Assembly: GCA_944323345.1 (NCBI GenBank)
Contig: CALUSC010000016.1
Coordinates: 1 to 41,273 of the forward strand
DNA from: an uncultured Bacteroidales bacterium
Lineage (GTDB): Bacteria; Bacteroidota; Bacteroidia; Bacteroidales; UBA932
Direction of reading: 5' to 3'
DNA length: 41,273 nucleotides
A model generated the notes under the pieces. That model was not told the DNA's origin and made no database searches. It was given only the letters and a program-made list of their open reading frames with translations. Position 1 is the first letter of the stretch. Each line of letters begins with the position of its first letter. This document shows positions 8,518-17,292 of the stretch, piece by piece. A program made the translations under genes and the position numbers.

Positions 8518-9576
8518 ATGAAACATTATTTACCAGCAGCACTGATCATCATCGCGGCGGCGATGGTATCATGTCAGAAAGAACAGTCTGAACTGACCTT
8601 GGACTCCATGCCGTCTTCGGCAGTCATAACAGGAACCGTGGAGTATGTGACCGGTGATTATGAACTCGACGGTGCCATAATCTCAAACTACCGGCTTCCG
8701 TTATCGGGACAGACAGTAATGGTGACCGTCCCTAACGGAGATTATGCCTCTCAGGCGGAAGGAAACCAGTATTTCGAAACCGTGACTGACGAGAACGGAA
8801 ACTACAGGATTGAAATACCGGTCAGCTACGGTACTCTCAACGCCTCTGTGGATGTCCTTCCTTTCTATGCGCCGAAGACACTGATGCAGGGAAATTCGAC
8901 GATACAGATAGAAAATGCCCTGTACAATAATACTGAAGCCGGCGACAATACGCCATCTATCAGCAATATCTCCATACAGCAGAAGAAAATCTATTCGGTG
9001 AACCTTGTAGTCAGCAGCGACGCCCGGCTGCCTGTAGAGATCAACAAGGAAATAACCGTAGCCGGGAAAGTCCAGGTCCAGGCATGGAAAGTGACAAACA
9101 GTGAATTGAACGACAATGACGCCAATTATTACGGCGGAGATTACAATTCATACGAAGCAGATATAACGATTACGGCCGTCGTAAAGAAAGATAACTACGA
9201 GACCAGAATCACAATGAATACTGCCAGCCTTTCAGACGGTGAATTCTCCGAAACCATGCTTTTGCCGTCCGACTGCCTGGATGCAAATGTGACCACTACT
9301 ATCACGGCAGAAGTGAAAGACCACCTCGGCAAACCATTCAAACACCGTTATTACATATCGTCTCCGAAAAGGGAATGGCAGTCGATGGATATAGAAGTCC
9401 TGTACAACGGAAGCAAGGTTTCCGGTCAGCTTACCAACGACCTGATCCCTCTCGATCTCGGTACGATAACGATTACCACCGACCCGATTGAAGACATCGA
9501 CAATATATGGGGTATAGGGCTTTACGGCCTGCAGAACGGCAATTACATCGAGTATAACAATCCATTCAACTGGTAA
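8518..9576 (+). CDS. hypothetical lipoprotein with a carboxypeptidase-regulatory-like domain
   Basis: This 352-aa protein has a lipoprotein signal (hydrophobic stretch, then AAMVSC with lipidated C19 followed by QKEQ), so it is expected on the outer membrane. After it comes a beta-sandwich resembling carboxypeptidase-regulatory-like domains of surface lipoproteins, seen as VITGTVEYVTG and TVTDENGNYRIEIPVSYG. The rest is low in recognisable motifs and predicted mostly beta. It is followed 22 nt later by a beta-barrel gene, and the two probably form one transcription unit. Their pairing suggests a surface assembly, but I cannot name a substrate. It is not a SusD homologue by any motif I can see. 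Confidence 0.75.
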   Translation: MKHYLPAALIIIAAAMVSCQKEQSELTLDSMPSSAVITGTVEYVTGDYELDGAIISNYRLPLSGQTVMVTVPNGDYASQAEGNQYFETVTDENGNYRIEIPVSYGTLNASVDVLPFYAPKTLMQGNSTIQIENALYNNTEAGDNTPSISNISIQQKKIYSVNLVVSSDARLPVEINKEITVAGKVQVQAWKVTNSELNDNDANYYGGDYNSYEADITITAVVKKDNYETRITMNTASLSDGEFSETMLLPSDCLDANVTTTITAEVKDHLGKPFKHRYYISSPKREWQSMDIEVLYNGSKVSGQLTNDLIPLDLGTITITTDPIEDIDNIWGIGLYGLQNGNYIEYNNPFNW

Positions 9577-9598
9577 TCAAACTTTAAAAAACGATATC

Positions 9599-10507
9599 AT
9601 GAAAAAGACAATTATACTCACAGGTATCATTATAGCCTGCATTTGCTCGGCATCCGCCACAGTATCTGCAAAAGACGGCAGGGAAAAGAAAGACGTAAGC
9701 GAATATCTGCCGGAAGCAGGTGACTTCGCTTTCAGCGTCAGCGCGAACCCTTTCATAGATTTCATCGGAAACATCTTCAACAATACGGCAAACCAGCATA
9801 TCGGGAACTTCGGAGGAGATCCTTACAACAACGGTTATTTCCAGCAGCCGGCAGTATCCGTTTCAGGAAAATACATGTTCACTGACGAATTGGGACTGCG
9901 TGTGAACTTAGGATGGATACACGACGGGAATACAGACAAGGTCTATGTACAGGATGATGCAGCCCTGGCGGAAGACCCGCTTTCCAACAATAAGCTGATT
10001 GATGCCTACAAGCACTCCAATTCAGGCGGAAGTTTCAGTGCAGCCATGGAATACCGTGTCGGAGAACGCCGCGTACAGGGTGTATTCAGCGCCGGTCTGC
10101 TCTATGCATTCAGCTACAGCAGGGAAAAATTCTCTTACGGAAACGCCATCACTGAAATCAACCAGAATCCGTCTTGCTCGCTGAACGGTTATTCTGCTCC
10201 GACTCTCGACGGTTTCTCTTCCATGAGATATCTTAAAAAATTCACAGACCAGCCTACAAACTATGCAGGGATGATTCTTTCTGCCGGTATCGAATGGTTT
10301 GTGGCTCCAAAGATTTCCATCGGAGGTGAAGTCAATATCGCAGCTGTCTGGAACTGGACCAAGGCGACATACTATACTGCAGAAGGTTTCAATACCATCA
10401 GCGGTGCTGTAGAGGAATGGACGGAACTGGTCAGCCCGAGTTCGCACGGATTCACATTCGGCACCGGCAATATCGGTTCCAACCTTTCGGTGACGTTCTA
10501 TTTCTAG
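9599..10507 (+). CDS. outer membrane beta-barrel protein
   Basis: This 302-aa protein has an N-terminal signal peptide (MKKTIILTGIIIACICSASA). The rest alternates short hydrophobic strands with polar turns (KYMFTDELGLRVNLGWIHDG, SFSAAMEYRVG, GGEVNIAAVWNW), typical of a small outer-membrane barrel. It ends in SNLSVTFYF, a C-terminal phenylalanine strand of the kind recognised by the BAM machinery. It lies 22 nt after a lipoprotein gene and directly before a strong terminator. I cannot assign a transport or adhesion role. Similar barrels are widespread and functionally uncharacterised in Bacteroidales. Confidence 0.75.
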   Translation: MKKTIILTGIIIACICSASATVSAKDGREKKDVSEYLPEAGDFAFSVSANPFIDFIGNIFNNTANQHIGNFGGDPYNNGYFQQPAVSVSGKYMFTDELGLRVNLGWIHDGNTDKVYVQDDAALAEDPLSNNKLIDAYKHSNSGGSFSAAMEYRVGERRVQGVFSAGLLYAFSYSREKFSYGNAITEINQNPSCSLNGYSAPTLDGFSSMRYLKKFTDQPTNYAGMILSAGIEWFVAPKISIGGEVNIAAVWNWTKATYYTAEGFNTISGAVEEWTELVSPSSHGFTFGTGNIGSNLSVTFYF

Positions 10508-10531
10508 AAATTACCGAAACATAAATATTGA

Positions 10532-10560
10532 ACGGCCGGATTGGAAGTCCGGCCGTTTTT
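10532..10560 (+). terminator. intrinsic terminator after the barrel gene
   Basis: ACGGCCGGA and TCCGGCCGT form a 9-bp GC-rich stem with loop TTGGAAG, followed by a T run. It ends the lipoprotein/barrel unit. Confidence 0.9.
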
Positions 10561-10571
10561 CTTTACTTTTG
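10541..10571 (+). promoter_or_regulatory. promoter for the C_GCAxxG_C_C gene, overlapping a terminator
   Basis: The -7 box TACTTTTG is at 10564-10571, and a TTG at 10541-10543 lies exactly 20 bp upstream. The -33 element therefore falls inside the loop of the preceding terminator hairpin. The gene start at 10650 leaves a leader of about 70 nt. Confidence 0.65.
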
Positions 10572-10649
10572 CAGCGAGTCATGTCATCATCCAATAACTT
10601 GACACGTGATACGTAAAATATCACTGAAAATCGTTAATTTAATGAAACA

Positions 10650-11171
10650 ATGAAATTACCTGATAATTTCGATATAGAACAAAGGGCGCAGAAAGCCAGA
10701 CAGAATTTTATGGACGGATATAACTGCTGCCAGTCTGTACTCCTGGCTTTTCAGGACATCTGGGGCATCGGAGAAGACACTGTCGCTGCCATTGCATCCG
10801 GCTTCGGCGGAGGCATGGCCAGGATGAGGGAAGTTTGCGGTACAGTTTCGGCAATAGGAATGGCTGCCGGTTTCATATCGCCTGCCATCCATCCTAAAAA
10901 CATGGATGAACGGACGGCGAATTATGCATTGGTCCAGGAACTGGCAGGAGAATTCAGACAAGAAAACGGGAGCATTGTATGCAGAGAACTTCTCGGATTG
11001 GACAAACGCCGGCAAAACAGAGATGACAGCTCTGCCGGATCGCAGACGGAGCCTCCGAGACCGTCCGAACGGACAGGAGAATATTACAGGAAACGCCCGT
11101 GCCCGGAACTTGTAGCCTGCTCTGCCAGAATCATTGCCCGGAAGCTTGCCTCTCTTTCAGACGAAGTGTAA
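10650..11171 (+). CDS. C_GCAxxG_C_C family protein
   Basis: This 173-aa protein matches the small cysteine-motif family C_GCAxxG_C_C. The first cysteines sit in GYNCCQSVLL (C26, C27), then SGFGGGMARMREVCGTVS carries the glycine-rich turn and C63. Later come VCRELLG and RPCPELVAC. The family is common in anaerobes and is suspected to bind a metal or cluster; no function is proven. A poorly conserved charged stretch (about residues 115-145) lies between the core and the last cysteine pair. Its last 41 bp overlap the 3' end of mltG, which runs the other way. It has its own promoter, so it is probably monocistronic. Confidence 0.85.
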   Translation: MKLPDNFDIEQRAQKARQNFMDGYNCCQSVLLAFQDIWGIGEDTVAAIASGFGGGMARMREVCGTVSAIGMAAGFISPAIHPKNMDERTANYALVQELAGEFRQENGSIVCRELLGLDKRRQNRDDSSAGSQTEPPRPSERTGEYYRKRPCPELVACSARIIARKLASLSDEV

Positions 11172-12171
11172 GCGCCCTCTGGAACTCTCTGGCATTTCTC
11201 AGATGTTCCCTGTAAGTCACTGCAAAACGGTGTGTCCCGTCAAACTCCGGACTTGCACAGAAATACAGATATCCGTGCTCGTCGGGGTGCAGTACGGCAT
11301 CTATGCATGCTTTTGGAGGGACATTGATGGGTGCAGGAGGCAATCCTTTGTATTTGTATGTATTATAAGGGGAATCCACTTTCAGGTGTTTTTTCAGCAC
11401 CCTGTCCAGAGTATAGTCGAAGCAGAAGCAGACCGTAGGATCGGCCTGAAGTTTCATGCCTCTGTGCAGTCTGTTCAGATACACTCCGGCGATTTGGGGA
11501 TATTCCGAACTTTCGAGGGTCTCGCCGTTCACTATGGAGGCCATCACCGAAACTTCCAGTCTGGACAGATTCTGTTTTTCCGCAAGTTCAAGCCTTTCCG
11601 CAGTCCAGAAACGGTCATACTCGGATTTGAATCTGTCGAAAATCTCCTTGACCGAAGCAGTCCAGTACATTTCATAAGTATCGGGAAGAAAAAGAGCGAA
11701 AACAGTCTCCGGATCGAACCCGTATGAAGCCAGAAAGTTTTCATCGTCGAGAGCGGCGGCTACAGATGCGGAATCGGCCATCATCTGCATACTGATCATC
11801 CTGGCCAGTTTTCCTTTTGACCTTATCGTCCCTGACAGAGTGAGATTCTGCGGAGTCTGCCAGCCGTTTACGAGCATCCGTATCGCATACGCGGCTGAAT
11901 ATTCAGGTTTTATGACATATTTTCCAGGCTTTTTCCTTTCATGGAGTTCCTCCGACCTGGCGCAGCGTTTCAGACTGCCCTTCCGTCTGGCTCCGGCACC
12001 TCCGGCAAGTGAATCGAGAAGTGCATCTGCATCCGAATCAGGATAAACGAATAACGTATATTCATTTTCGAATTCCGGAGCTTTCTTATCGTAATAATAT
12101 CTCAGACCTACAAACAGACAGATGCCTCCGGCCAGGCAGGCCGCCGCTGCAATCAATATTCTTTTCCGCAT
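11131..12171 (-). CDS. mltG: endolytic transglycosylase MltG
   Basis: MltG cleaves nascent glycan strands in the periplasm and so sets peptidoglycan chain length. This 346-aa protein has one N-terminal membrane anchor (about residues 5-25), a LysM-like middle region and the YceG catalytic domain. The catalytic glutamate is E217 in SIVNGETLESSEYPQIAGVY, equivalent to E218 of the E. coli enzyme. The signature regions LNRLHRGMKLQADPT and SPYNTYKYKGLPPAPI are intact. It starts 3 nt after the stop of the GH73/LysM gene, so the two cell-wall enzymes are cotranscribed. The final bases overlap the convergent C_GCAxxG_C_C gene. It lies downstream of rnz and rpsA in the same run. Confidence 0.95.
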   Translation of the reverse strand: MRKRILIAAAACLAGGICLFVGLRYYYDKKAPEFENEYTLFVYPDSDADALLDSLAGGAGARRKGSLKRCARSEELHERKKPGKYVIKPEYSAAYAIRMLVNGWQTPQNLTLSGTIRSKGKLARMISMQMMADSASVAAALDDENFLASYGFDPETVFALFLPDTYEMYWTASVKEIFDRFKSEYDRFWTAERLELAEKQNLSRLEVSVMASIVNGETLESSEYPQIAGVYLNRLHRGMKLQADPTVCFCFDYTLDRVLKKHLKVDSPYNTYKYKGLPPAPINVPPKACIDAVLHPDEHGYLYFCASPEFDGTHRFAVTYREHLRNAREFQRALTLRLKERQASGQ

Positions 12172-12174
12172 AAA

Positions 12175-13260
12175 TTATTTCCTAAGTAATATCATTTCCC
12201 CCTCATGCAGTTCCCTGCCGTCATAAATATTGTTCAGTTTCATGAGGCTTTTGAGTTTGACCGCATATCTTTGCGCTATATCGCGCAATGACTCCCCTCC
12301 TTCGGCGACATATTTGTCTACCTGTCTGGCTGCACGCGACTTTTTCGGCTGCAGATACACGACTGTGCCGGGCAGCAGTTCCCTGTCGGCCGAAAGATCA
12401 TTGTATCGCAGGATTTCATTGAAAAAAAGCCCGTAGTATCTGGCGATATCAGAATATGTTTCCCCTTCGGCAGAATATACGAAAGGCACGCCGTTCTGGG
12501 AATACAGCTGTCGCGTCAGAGACAGACGCATCGAACTCCCTTTTCTGTCCGTCAACGGCTTGGGGGTCTCAAGTTCTGTAGGCGTGGCAGGCACCTTGAC
12601 CTCTTCCCGTACAGTTTCCCCGGGTTTTTCCTTTACAGGAGCCTGCGATGAAACCGCCTCTTCCTTTCCGGTATCTTTTGCCGGTCTGACGTTCCTGACA
12701 CGTCCGGCCCTGTCGAATCTTCCGAGATCGTATTCTTCTATCAGGTTGATAAGTTTCTTTGGATATGCCGGATCAGTCGCGTATCCTGCCTTTTTCAGCC
12801 CGTACGCCCAGGCTTTGTAATCCGTGACATTATAGTCGAACAGAAACTTGTACCTGTCCCTGTATCTGAGGAAATCGGAATGGTCACGGTAAGATTCATC
12901 CACGGTCCTGTATTTCCGGAAACACTCCCCTTTCCTGTCATCGTCATAATAGATTTTCTGGCCTTTCCAGTCGTGGCATTTTATGCCGAAATGATTGTTG
13001 CCCCTGACTGCAAGCTCGGACATGCCGTTGCCGGACTCCAGCATTCCCTGGGCAAGGGTGATACTGGCCGGAACTCCGGACCTTTTCCTTTCCTCGACGG
13101 CTATCCGGGAATATTGTGCGATATATTTCTGCTGGGGACTGTCCCCCGCTCCGAAAAATGTACTTTCGGAAGCATCGGACATCGTCCGGGAAACACTTCC
13201 GCAGCCTCCCGCCAACATAACCAGCGGCAGCACCGGCAGGACAATTCTGTATATTTTCAT
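12175..13260 (-). CDS. GH73-type N-acetylglucosaminidase lipoprotein with LysM repeats
   Basis: This 361-aa protein is a predicted cell-wall hydrolase. A lipoprotein signal ends in LAGGC with C20. The FlgJ/GH73 glucosaminidase domain covers about residues 45-180, with the expected catalytic glutamate in AQGMLESGNGMS and the signature RGNNHFGIKCHDW. A lysine/glutamate-rich linker follows (about 190-245). Two LysM domains complete the protein (YSAEGETYSDIARYYGL and VAEGGESLRDIAQRYAV), which would hold it on peptidoglycan. It is followed with a 3-nt gap by mltG and preceded, 40 nt away, by rnz. Attachment to a membrane by lipid fits work in the periplasm rather than secretion. Confidence 0.9.
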   Translation of the reverse strand: MKIYRIVLPVLPLVMLAGGCGSVSRTMSDASESTFFGAGDSPQQKYIAQYSRIAVEERKRSGVPASITLAQGMLESGNGMSELAVRGNNHFGIKCHDWKGQKIYYDDDRKGECFRKYRTVDESYRDHSDFLRYRDRYKFLFDYNVTDYKAWAYGLKKAGYATDPAYPKKLINLIEEYDLGRFDRAGRVRNVRPAKDTGKEEAVSSQAPVKEKPGETVREEVKVPATPTELETPKPLTDRKGSSMRLSLTRQLYSQNGVPFVYSAEGETYSDIARYYGLFFNEILRYNDLSADRELLPGTVVYLQPKKSRAARQVDKYVAEGGESLRDIAQRYAVKLKSLMKLNNIYDGRELHEGEMILLRK

Positions 13261-13300
13261 CTCAGCATGTCTTTTTTATAAACGGGGTAAATATAGTGAA

Positions 13301-14233
13301 TTAACACGGATTTGAGACAAAAGGTATCTCGATTTTCATGCCTTCCTTTCCCAGCACCGTTTCGGGGAAAATCTCTTTCATCTCGTCCAGATAGAAAGAA
13401 ATGTCAGGAAATCTGGAAGAATAATGCCCTGCCACGAGTTTTCTCACCCCTGCATCCTTGGCGCATGTGGCTGCCTGCAGTGTGGTGGAATGGAAAGTCG
13501 CCCTCGCCAAGGACTCGTATTCTCGCGGAAACGTAGCCTCGTGATACAGCAGATCCACACCTTTCACCCAGCCGGAAAGTTCGGGGAACGGTGCTGTATC
13601 GCCGCAATAGGCAAAACTCCTCGGTTCGTAAGGCTTGTATGCGGCCTCTGAATTCAGGATCACTGTGCCGTCTTCCCTGTGTACGTCCTCCCCTCTTTTC
13701 AACGTGCCGATTTCCGCCAGGCCAAGTCCGAAACGGGCTATCGCATCTTTCCGGACATTCTGCATAGGTGTCTTTTCCCTGAAAAGGTAACCGTAAGTCT
13801 CTATCCTGTGTCTGAGAGGGAAAGCCAGAACTTCGAGACTCCTGGTCTCGAAAATCTTAACAGGTTCCCTGGCCGATACCGTATGATGGACAGGTTCGAA
13901 CCTGAATCCGTCCCCGAATGACGCCATGAAATCGGAAAGTATCTTTCCGAATGCTTCCGGGGCATAAATGTGCAGCGGGGCTGTCCGGCCCAACATGCTC
14001 ATGGTCGAAAGCAGGCCGTATATGCCGAACGTATGGTCTCCGTGCAGGTGGGTGATAAAAATGGTGTCAATCTTCAGTATCGACAGGCGCTGCCGCCTTA
14101 TCTGCATCTGCACGCCTTCCCCGCAGTCGATTAAAAACAAGCGCCCCCGTACATCCAGTACTTGGGCGCTCGGATATCTGTTTACAGTGGGCAGGGCCGA
14201 AGCCGTGCCCAATATATTCAGAGTAAAGTTCAT
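13301..14233 (-). CDS. rnz: ribonuclease Z
   Basis: RNase Z removes the 3' trailer from tRNA precursors. This 310-aa protein is a metallo-beta-lactamase-fold enzyme of normal length. The zinc motif is THLHGDH (H62, H64, D66, H67). Further ligands lie in YCGDTAPFPEL and in AGHYSSRF near the C-terminus, and DLLYHEATF matches the conserved histidine-glutamate motif. It begins 11 nt after the rpsA stop codon, so the two are likely cotranscribed. CCA is not encoded in the tRNA gene of this window, which fits a need for RNase Z followed by CCA addition. Confidence 0.95.
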   Translation of the reverse strand: MNFTLNILGTASALPTVNRYPSAQVLDVRGRLFLIDCGEGVQMQIRRQRLSILKIDTIFITHLHGDHTFGIYGLLSTMSMLGRTAPLHIYAPEAFGKILSDFMASFGDGFRFEPVHHTVSAREPVKIFETRSLEVLAFPLRHRIETYGYLFREKTPMQNVRKDAIARFGLGLAEIGTLKRGEDVHREDGTVILNSEAAYKPYEPRSFAYCGDTAPFPELSGWVKGVDLLYHEATFPREYESLARATFHSTTLQAATCAKDAGVRKLVAGHYSSRFPDISFYLDEMKEIFPETVLGKEGMKIEIPFVSNPC

Positions 14234-14244
14234 CGCGAAGATGA

Positions 14245-16092
14245 TTACTCGCCTTTTTCAAGTTTTGACTTGAGGGCGGCAAGTTCGGAAATGTCTCCGA
14301 GAGTTGTCTTCTCGATGTTTGAGTTGATCTTCTTCACAGCCTTTTTGGTAGAATCGTTTTCGCTTGCAGTCTTTTCGGACTTAGGCTCGGCATAAGTCTT
14401 TACATGTGAAAGACCTACCTTTCTGGTGCTGCGTTTGAGATCTGTAACCTTGAAAGCAAGTTCGTCACCTGCGACAGGCATTGAACCGTCTTCCTTGACA
14501 AGCTCTTTATTAGGGCATACGCCTTCTATCTCGTCACCGAGAGAAATGACAGCTCCCTTGTCGGATATGCTGTCGATCTTCAGGGTATGAACTGAGCCGA
14601 CAGAATATTTCGACTCGATATCTTCCCACGGATTAGGCAGAAGCTGCTTGTGTCCGAGGCTGAGTTTGTGGTTCTCTTCGTCGAAATCGAGAATTACGAC
14701 TTCGATCTTGTCGCCCGGCTGTACCATCTCTGAAGGATGCTTGATCTTGGTCCATGAAAGATCGCTTATGTGTACCAGACCTTCGATTCCTTCTTCAAGC
14801 TCGGCGAATACTCCGAAGTTCGTTACGTTGCGTACCACTGCAGAGTGTTTTGAACCTACAGGATATTTCTCGCGGATATTCTCCCATGGATTAGGGATGA
14901 GCTGCTTGAGTCCGAGAGACATTTTCTTCTCTTCCCTGTCGAGGGTAAGGATCTGAGCCTCTACTTCATCGCCTACCTTCAGGAAGTCCTGGGCCACGCG
15001 AAGTCTTGGAGACCAAGACATTTCAGATACATGGATAAGACCTTCCACGCCTGGCTCGATCTCTACGAATGCGCCGTAGTCAGCGATGAGAACGACTTTT
15101 CCTTTCACCTTGTCACCTACCTTGAGGTTTGGATCGAGGGCTGACCATGGATGCGGAGTGAGCTGTTTCAGGCCGAGAGCGATTCTCTTCTTGGCCTCAT
15201 CGAAGTCGAGGATAACGACATTGATTTTCTGGTCGAGATGAACGACTTCCTCAGGGTGGTTGATTCTGCCCCATGAAAGATCAGTAATGTGGATGAGTCC
15301 GTCCACACCGCCCAGGTCGACGAATACTCCGTAACCTGTAATATTCTTGACAGTACCTTCCAGTACCTGGCCTTTTTCGAGTTTGCCGATGATCTGCATC
15401 TTCTGCTGTTCGAGTTCCGCCTCGATGAGAGCCTTGTGGGATACTACTACGTTCCTGAATTCCTGGTTGATCTTCACGATCTTGAAATCCATTGTAGTAT
15501 CTACATACTGGTCGTAATCCCTGATAGGTTTCACGTCTATCTGAGAGCCTGGGAGGAATGCCTCGATACCGAAGATATCCACGATCATACCGCCCTTAGT
15601 GCGGGTCTTGACATAACCTTTGACGATTTCGCCGGCATTATATGCCGCATTTACCATATCCCAAGAACGGAGAGCACGGGCTTTCTTGTGTGAAAGTACG
15701 AGCTGGCCTTTCTTATCCTCGGCAGTCTCCACGAAAACTTCGACCTTGTCACCTACCTTGAGGTCAGGGTTGTAGCGGAACTCAGGAGCCGGAATGACAC
15801 CTTCGCTCTTGTAGCCGATGTTTACGATCACCTCTCTCTTGCTGATAGAAGTGACAACACCTTCGACCACATCATTCTCGATGACTTTCGAGAGTGTCTG
15901 GTCGTACATTTCTTCCATTTTCTTCTTGTCTTCTGCGGAAACATCATTTCCTTCGAAGGCTTCCCAGTCGAATTTGTCCGGGTCTACCGATGCATTTGAA
16001 ACCGTTCCGGTTTCTTCGATGACAGGGGCTGTCTCGACTGTCTGCGCAGTCTCGGCTGCAGCCTCTGGCGTTACTGTTTTGTTTTCTTCCAT
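14245..16092 (-). CDS. rpsA: 30S ribosomal protein S1
   Basis: S1 binds mRNA on the small ribosomal subunit and aids initiation, especially where ribosome binding sites are weak as here. This 615-aa protein carries six S1 domains between about residues 70 and 570. Domains three to five are the most regular (GTVKNITGYGVFVDLGG, GKVVLIADYGAFVEIEPG, AVVRNVTNFGVFAELEEG). An acidic, threonine-rich N-terminal tail of about 60 residues and a charged C-terminal tail flank them. The gene follows a hairpin after corA and leads the run rnz, GH73/LysM and mltG. Codon use is strongly biased toward a few codons, as expected for a highly expressed gene. Confidence 0.97.
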   Translation of the reverse strand: MEENKTVTPEAAAETAQTVETAPVIEETGTVSNASVDPDKFDWEAFEGNDVSAEDKKKMEEMYDQTLSKVIENDVVEGVVTSISKREVIVNIGYKSEGVIPAPEFRYNPDLKVGDKVEVFVETAEDKKGQLVLSHKKARALRSWDMVNAAYNAGEIVKGYVKTRTKGGMIVDIFGIEAFLPGSQIDVKPIRDYDQYVDTTMDFKIVKINQEFRNVVVSHKALIEAELEQQKMQIIGKLEKGQVLEGTVKNITGYGVFVDLGGVDGLIHITDLSWGRINHPEEVVHLDQKINVVILDFDEAKKRIALGLKQLTPHPWSALDPNLKVGDKVKGKVVLIADYGAFVEIEPGVEGLIHVSEMSWSPRLRVAQDFLKVGDEVEAQILTLDREEKKMSLGLKQLIPNPWENIREKYPVGSKHSAVVRNVTNFGVFAELEEGIEGLVHISDLSWTKIKHPSEMVQPGDKIEVVILDFDEENHKLSLGHKQLLPNPWEDIESKYSVGSVHTLKIDSISDKGAVISLGDEIEGVCPNKELVKEDGSMPVAGDELAFKVTDLKRSTRKVGLSHVKTYAEPKSEKTASENDSTKKAVKKINSNIEKTTLGDISELAALKSKLEKGE

Positions 16093-16157
16093 TGTAATTA
16101 ACTAAAAACAAACTAGCGGGTTAAACTTTATCTACTGTGCCTCGCCGGAAAAGCAAT

Positions 16158-16182
16158 GCCCGCCTCCGGTCGAAAGGCGGGC
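16158..16182 (-). terminator. GC-rich hairpin between corA and rpsA
   Basis: GCCCGCCT and AGGCGGGC form an 8-bp stem with a 9-nt loop. Downstream of corA on the minus strand it is followed by ATTGCTTTT rather than a clean U run. It may still separate corA from the ribosomal operon. Confidence 0.45.
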
Positions 16183-16217
16183 AAAAATATGCATAATTTT
16201 CGGATTTTCAAAAAGTT

Positions 16218-17165
16218 TTACAACATTTTCCTTTTCTTGAAAATAAGAAGGATGACCGCGAAGGATACAAGCATCAGAAACAGCGTGATCACCCAGTCCC
16301 AGGAAGTGCCTGTCAGAGGCAGGTCCACATTCATGCCGAAAAAGCTCGCTATCAGAGTAGGAGGCATGAGAAGCAGCGACACAAGAGTGAACACTTTCAT
16401 TATCTTGTTCTGGTCCAGATTAATGAGACCTACTACCGTATTTTGCAGATATTCAAGCCTTTCGAAACCGAAATTCGTATGGTTTATCAGCGAGGATATG
16501 TCTTTCAGGAGTACATTGAGCTTCGGCTGGAGGGAATGAGGATATTTATTGCTCTTCAGCAGACTGGAAATGACCCTTTGCTTGTCGACGATGTTCTCCC
16601 TGACGAGCATCGTATTTTCCTGAAGCTGGTTTATGTCCAGGAGGAACTCCTCATTGATGTCTTCTCCCAGGCTCACTTTTCTGTTGAACTGTTCTATTTC
16701 CTTCGACATCAGCTCTATCATGTCTGCATCCAGGTCGATTCGCTGTTCCAGTATGCTGACGAAGACGATATATCCCGTAGGATAGAACTTCGGGAATGCG
16801 AGCATCCTCCGCTGCAGGTCCGTAAAACTCCTGAGCGGACATTCCCTGAGAGTGACGAGAACATTGTCAGTCAGAATGAATGACACAGTTTCCATGGAAT
16901 ACTCCTCCGGTCCCGGAATCAGGAAGTTGGTATTGGCGAAAATTGCGGTGTCCGTTTCCGAAAAACGCGACGAACTCTCGATTTCCTCAGCCTGCGCACG
17001 GCTCTGGATGGTAGTACCTACAAAAGATTCAGTAGTACGCTTTTCATCACCTGTCGGAGCGAACAGGTCTATCCACACCACCTTTTCTGGCGTAAGATCG
17101 GACAACACTGCCACGGATTGCGACATTTCTATCTGGCCGTCGGACTTGTAGAATATTTCTATCAT
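16218..17165 (-). CDS. corA: magnesium transporter CorA family protein
   Basis: This 315-aa protein belongs to the CorA family of inner-membrane Mg2+/Co2+ channels. The cytoplasmic funnel domain occupies most of the protein. Two transmembrane helices lie at the C-terminus (about 254-275 and 288-310), joined by the loop holding the GMN selectivity motif (G277-M278-N279, in SFFGMNVDLPLTG). I chose the ATG at 17165 because it has AAGGAG just upstream and because an in-frame start 26 codons earlier overlaps the promoter box. It ends in a basic tail (KKRKML), as CorA proteins do. It is transcribed alone. Confidence 0.93.
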   Translation of the reverse strand: MIEIFYKSDGQIEMSQSVAVLSDLTPEKVVWIDLFAPTGDEKRTTESFVGTTIQSRAQAEEIESSSRFSETDTAIFANTNFLIPGPEEYSMETVSFILTDNVLVTLRECPLRSFTDLQRRMLAFPKFYPTGYIVFVSILEQRIDLDADMIELMSKEIEQFNRKVSLGEDINEEFLLDINQLQENTMLVRENIVDKQRVISSLLKSNKYPHSLQPKLNVLLKDISSLINHTNFGFERLEYLQNTVVGLINLDQNKIMKVFTLVSLLLMPPTLIASFFGMNVDLPLTGTSWDWVITLFLMLVSFAVILLIFKKRKML

Positions 17166-17240
17166 CGGCTCCTTGTTTTTTCCGGCACTGTTCGTCGGAG
17201 GGTTACACTTTCGGCTGGAAGCCGCCCCTAATAAAGTCCG

Positions 17241-17248
17241 CAAAAGTA
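17241..17248 (-). promoter_or_regulatory. -7 promoter box for corA
   Basis: TACTTTTG on the minus strand matches TAnnTTTG, about 75 bp before the corA start. It overlaps the extended frame of corA, which argues against the upstream start. Confidence 0.5.
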
Positions 17249-17292
17249 CATTTTTTTATCGTACTTAGAAAATTTTTCGGAAAAATCTTCAA

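Noticed and set aside
8518-10507. A SusC/SusD-type glycan uptake pair
   Set aside because: The barrel is only 302 aa, far smaller than a TonB-dependent SusC, and the lipoprotein lacks SusD-like helical repeats.
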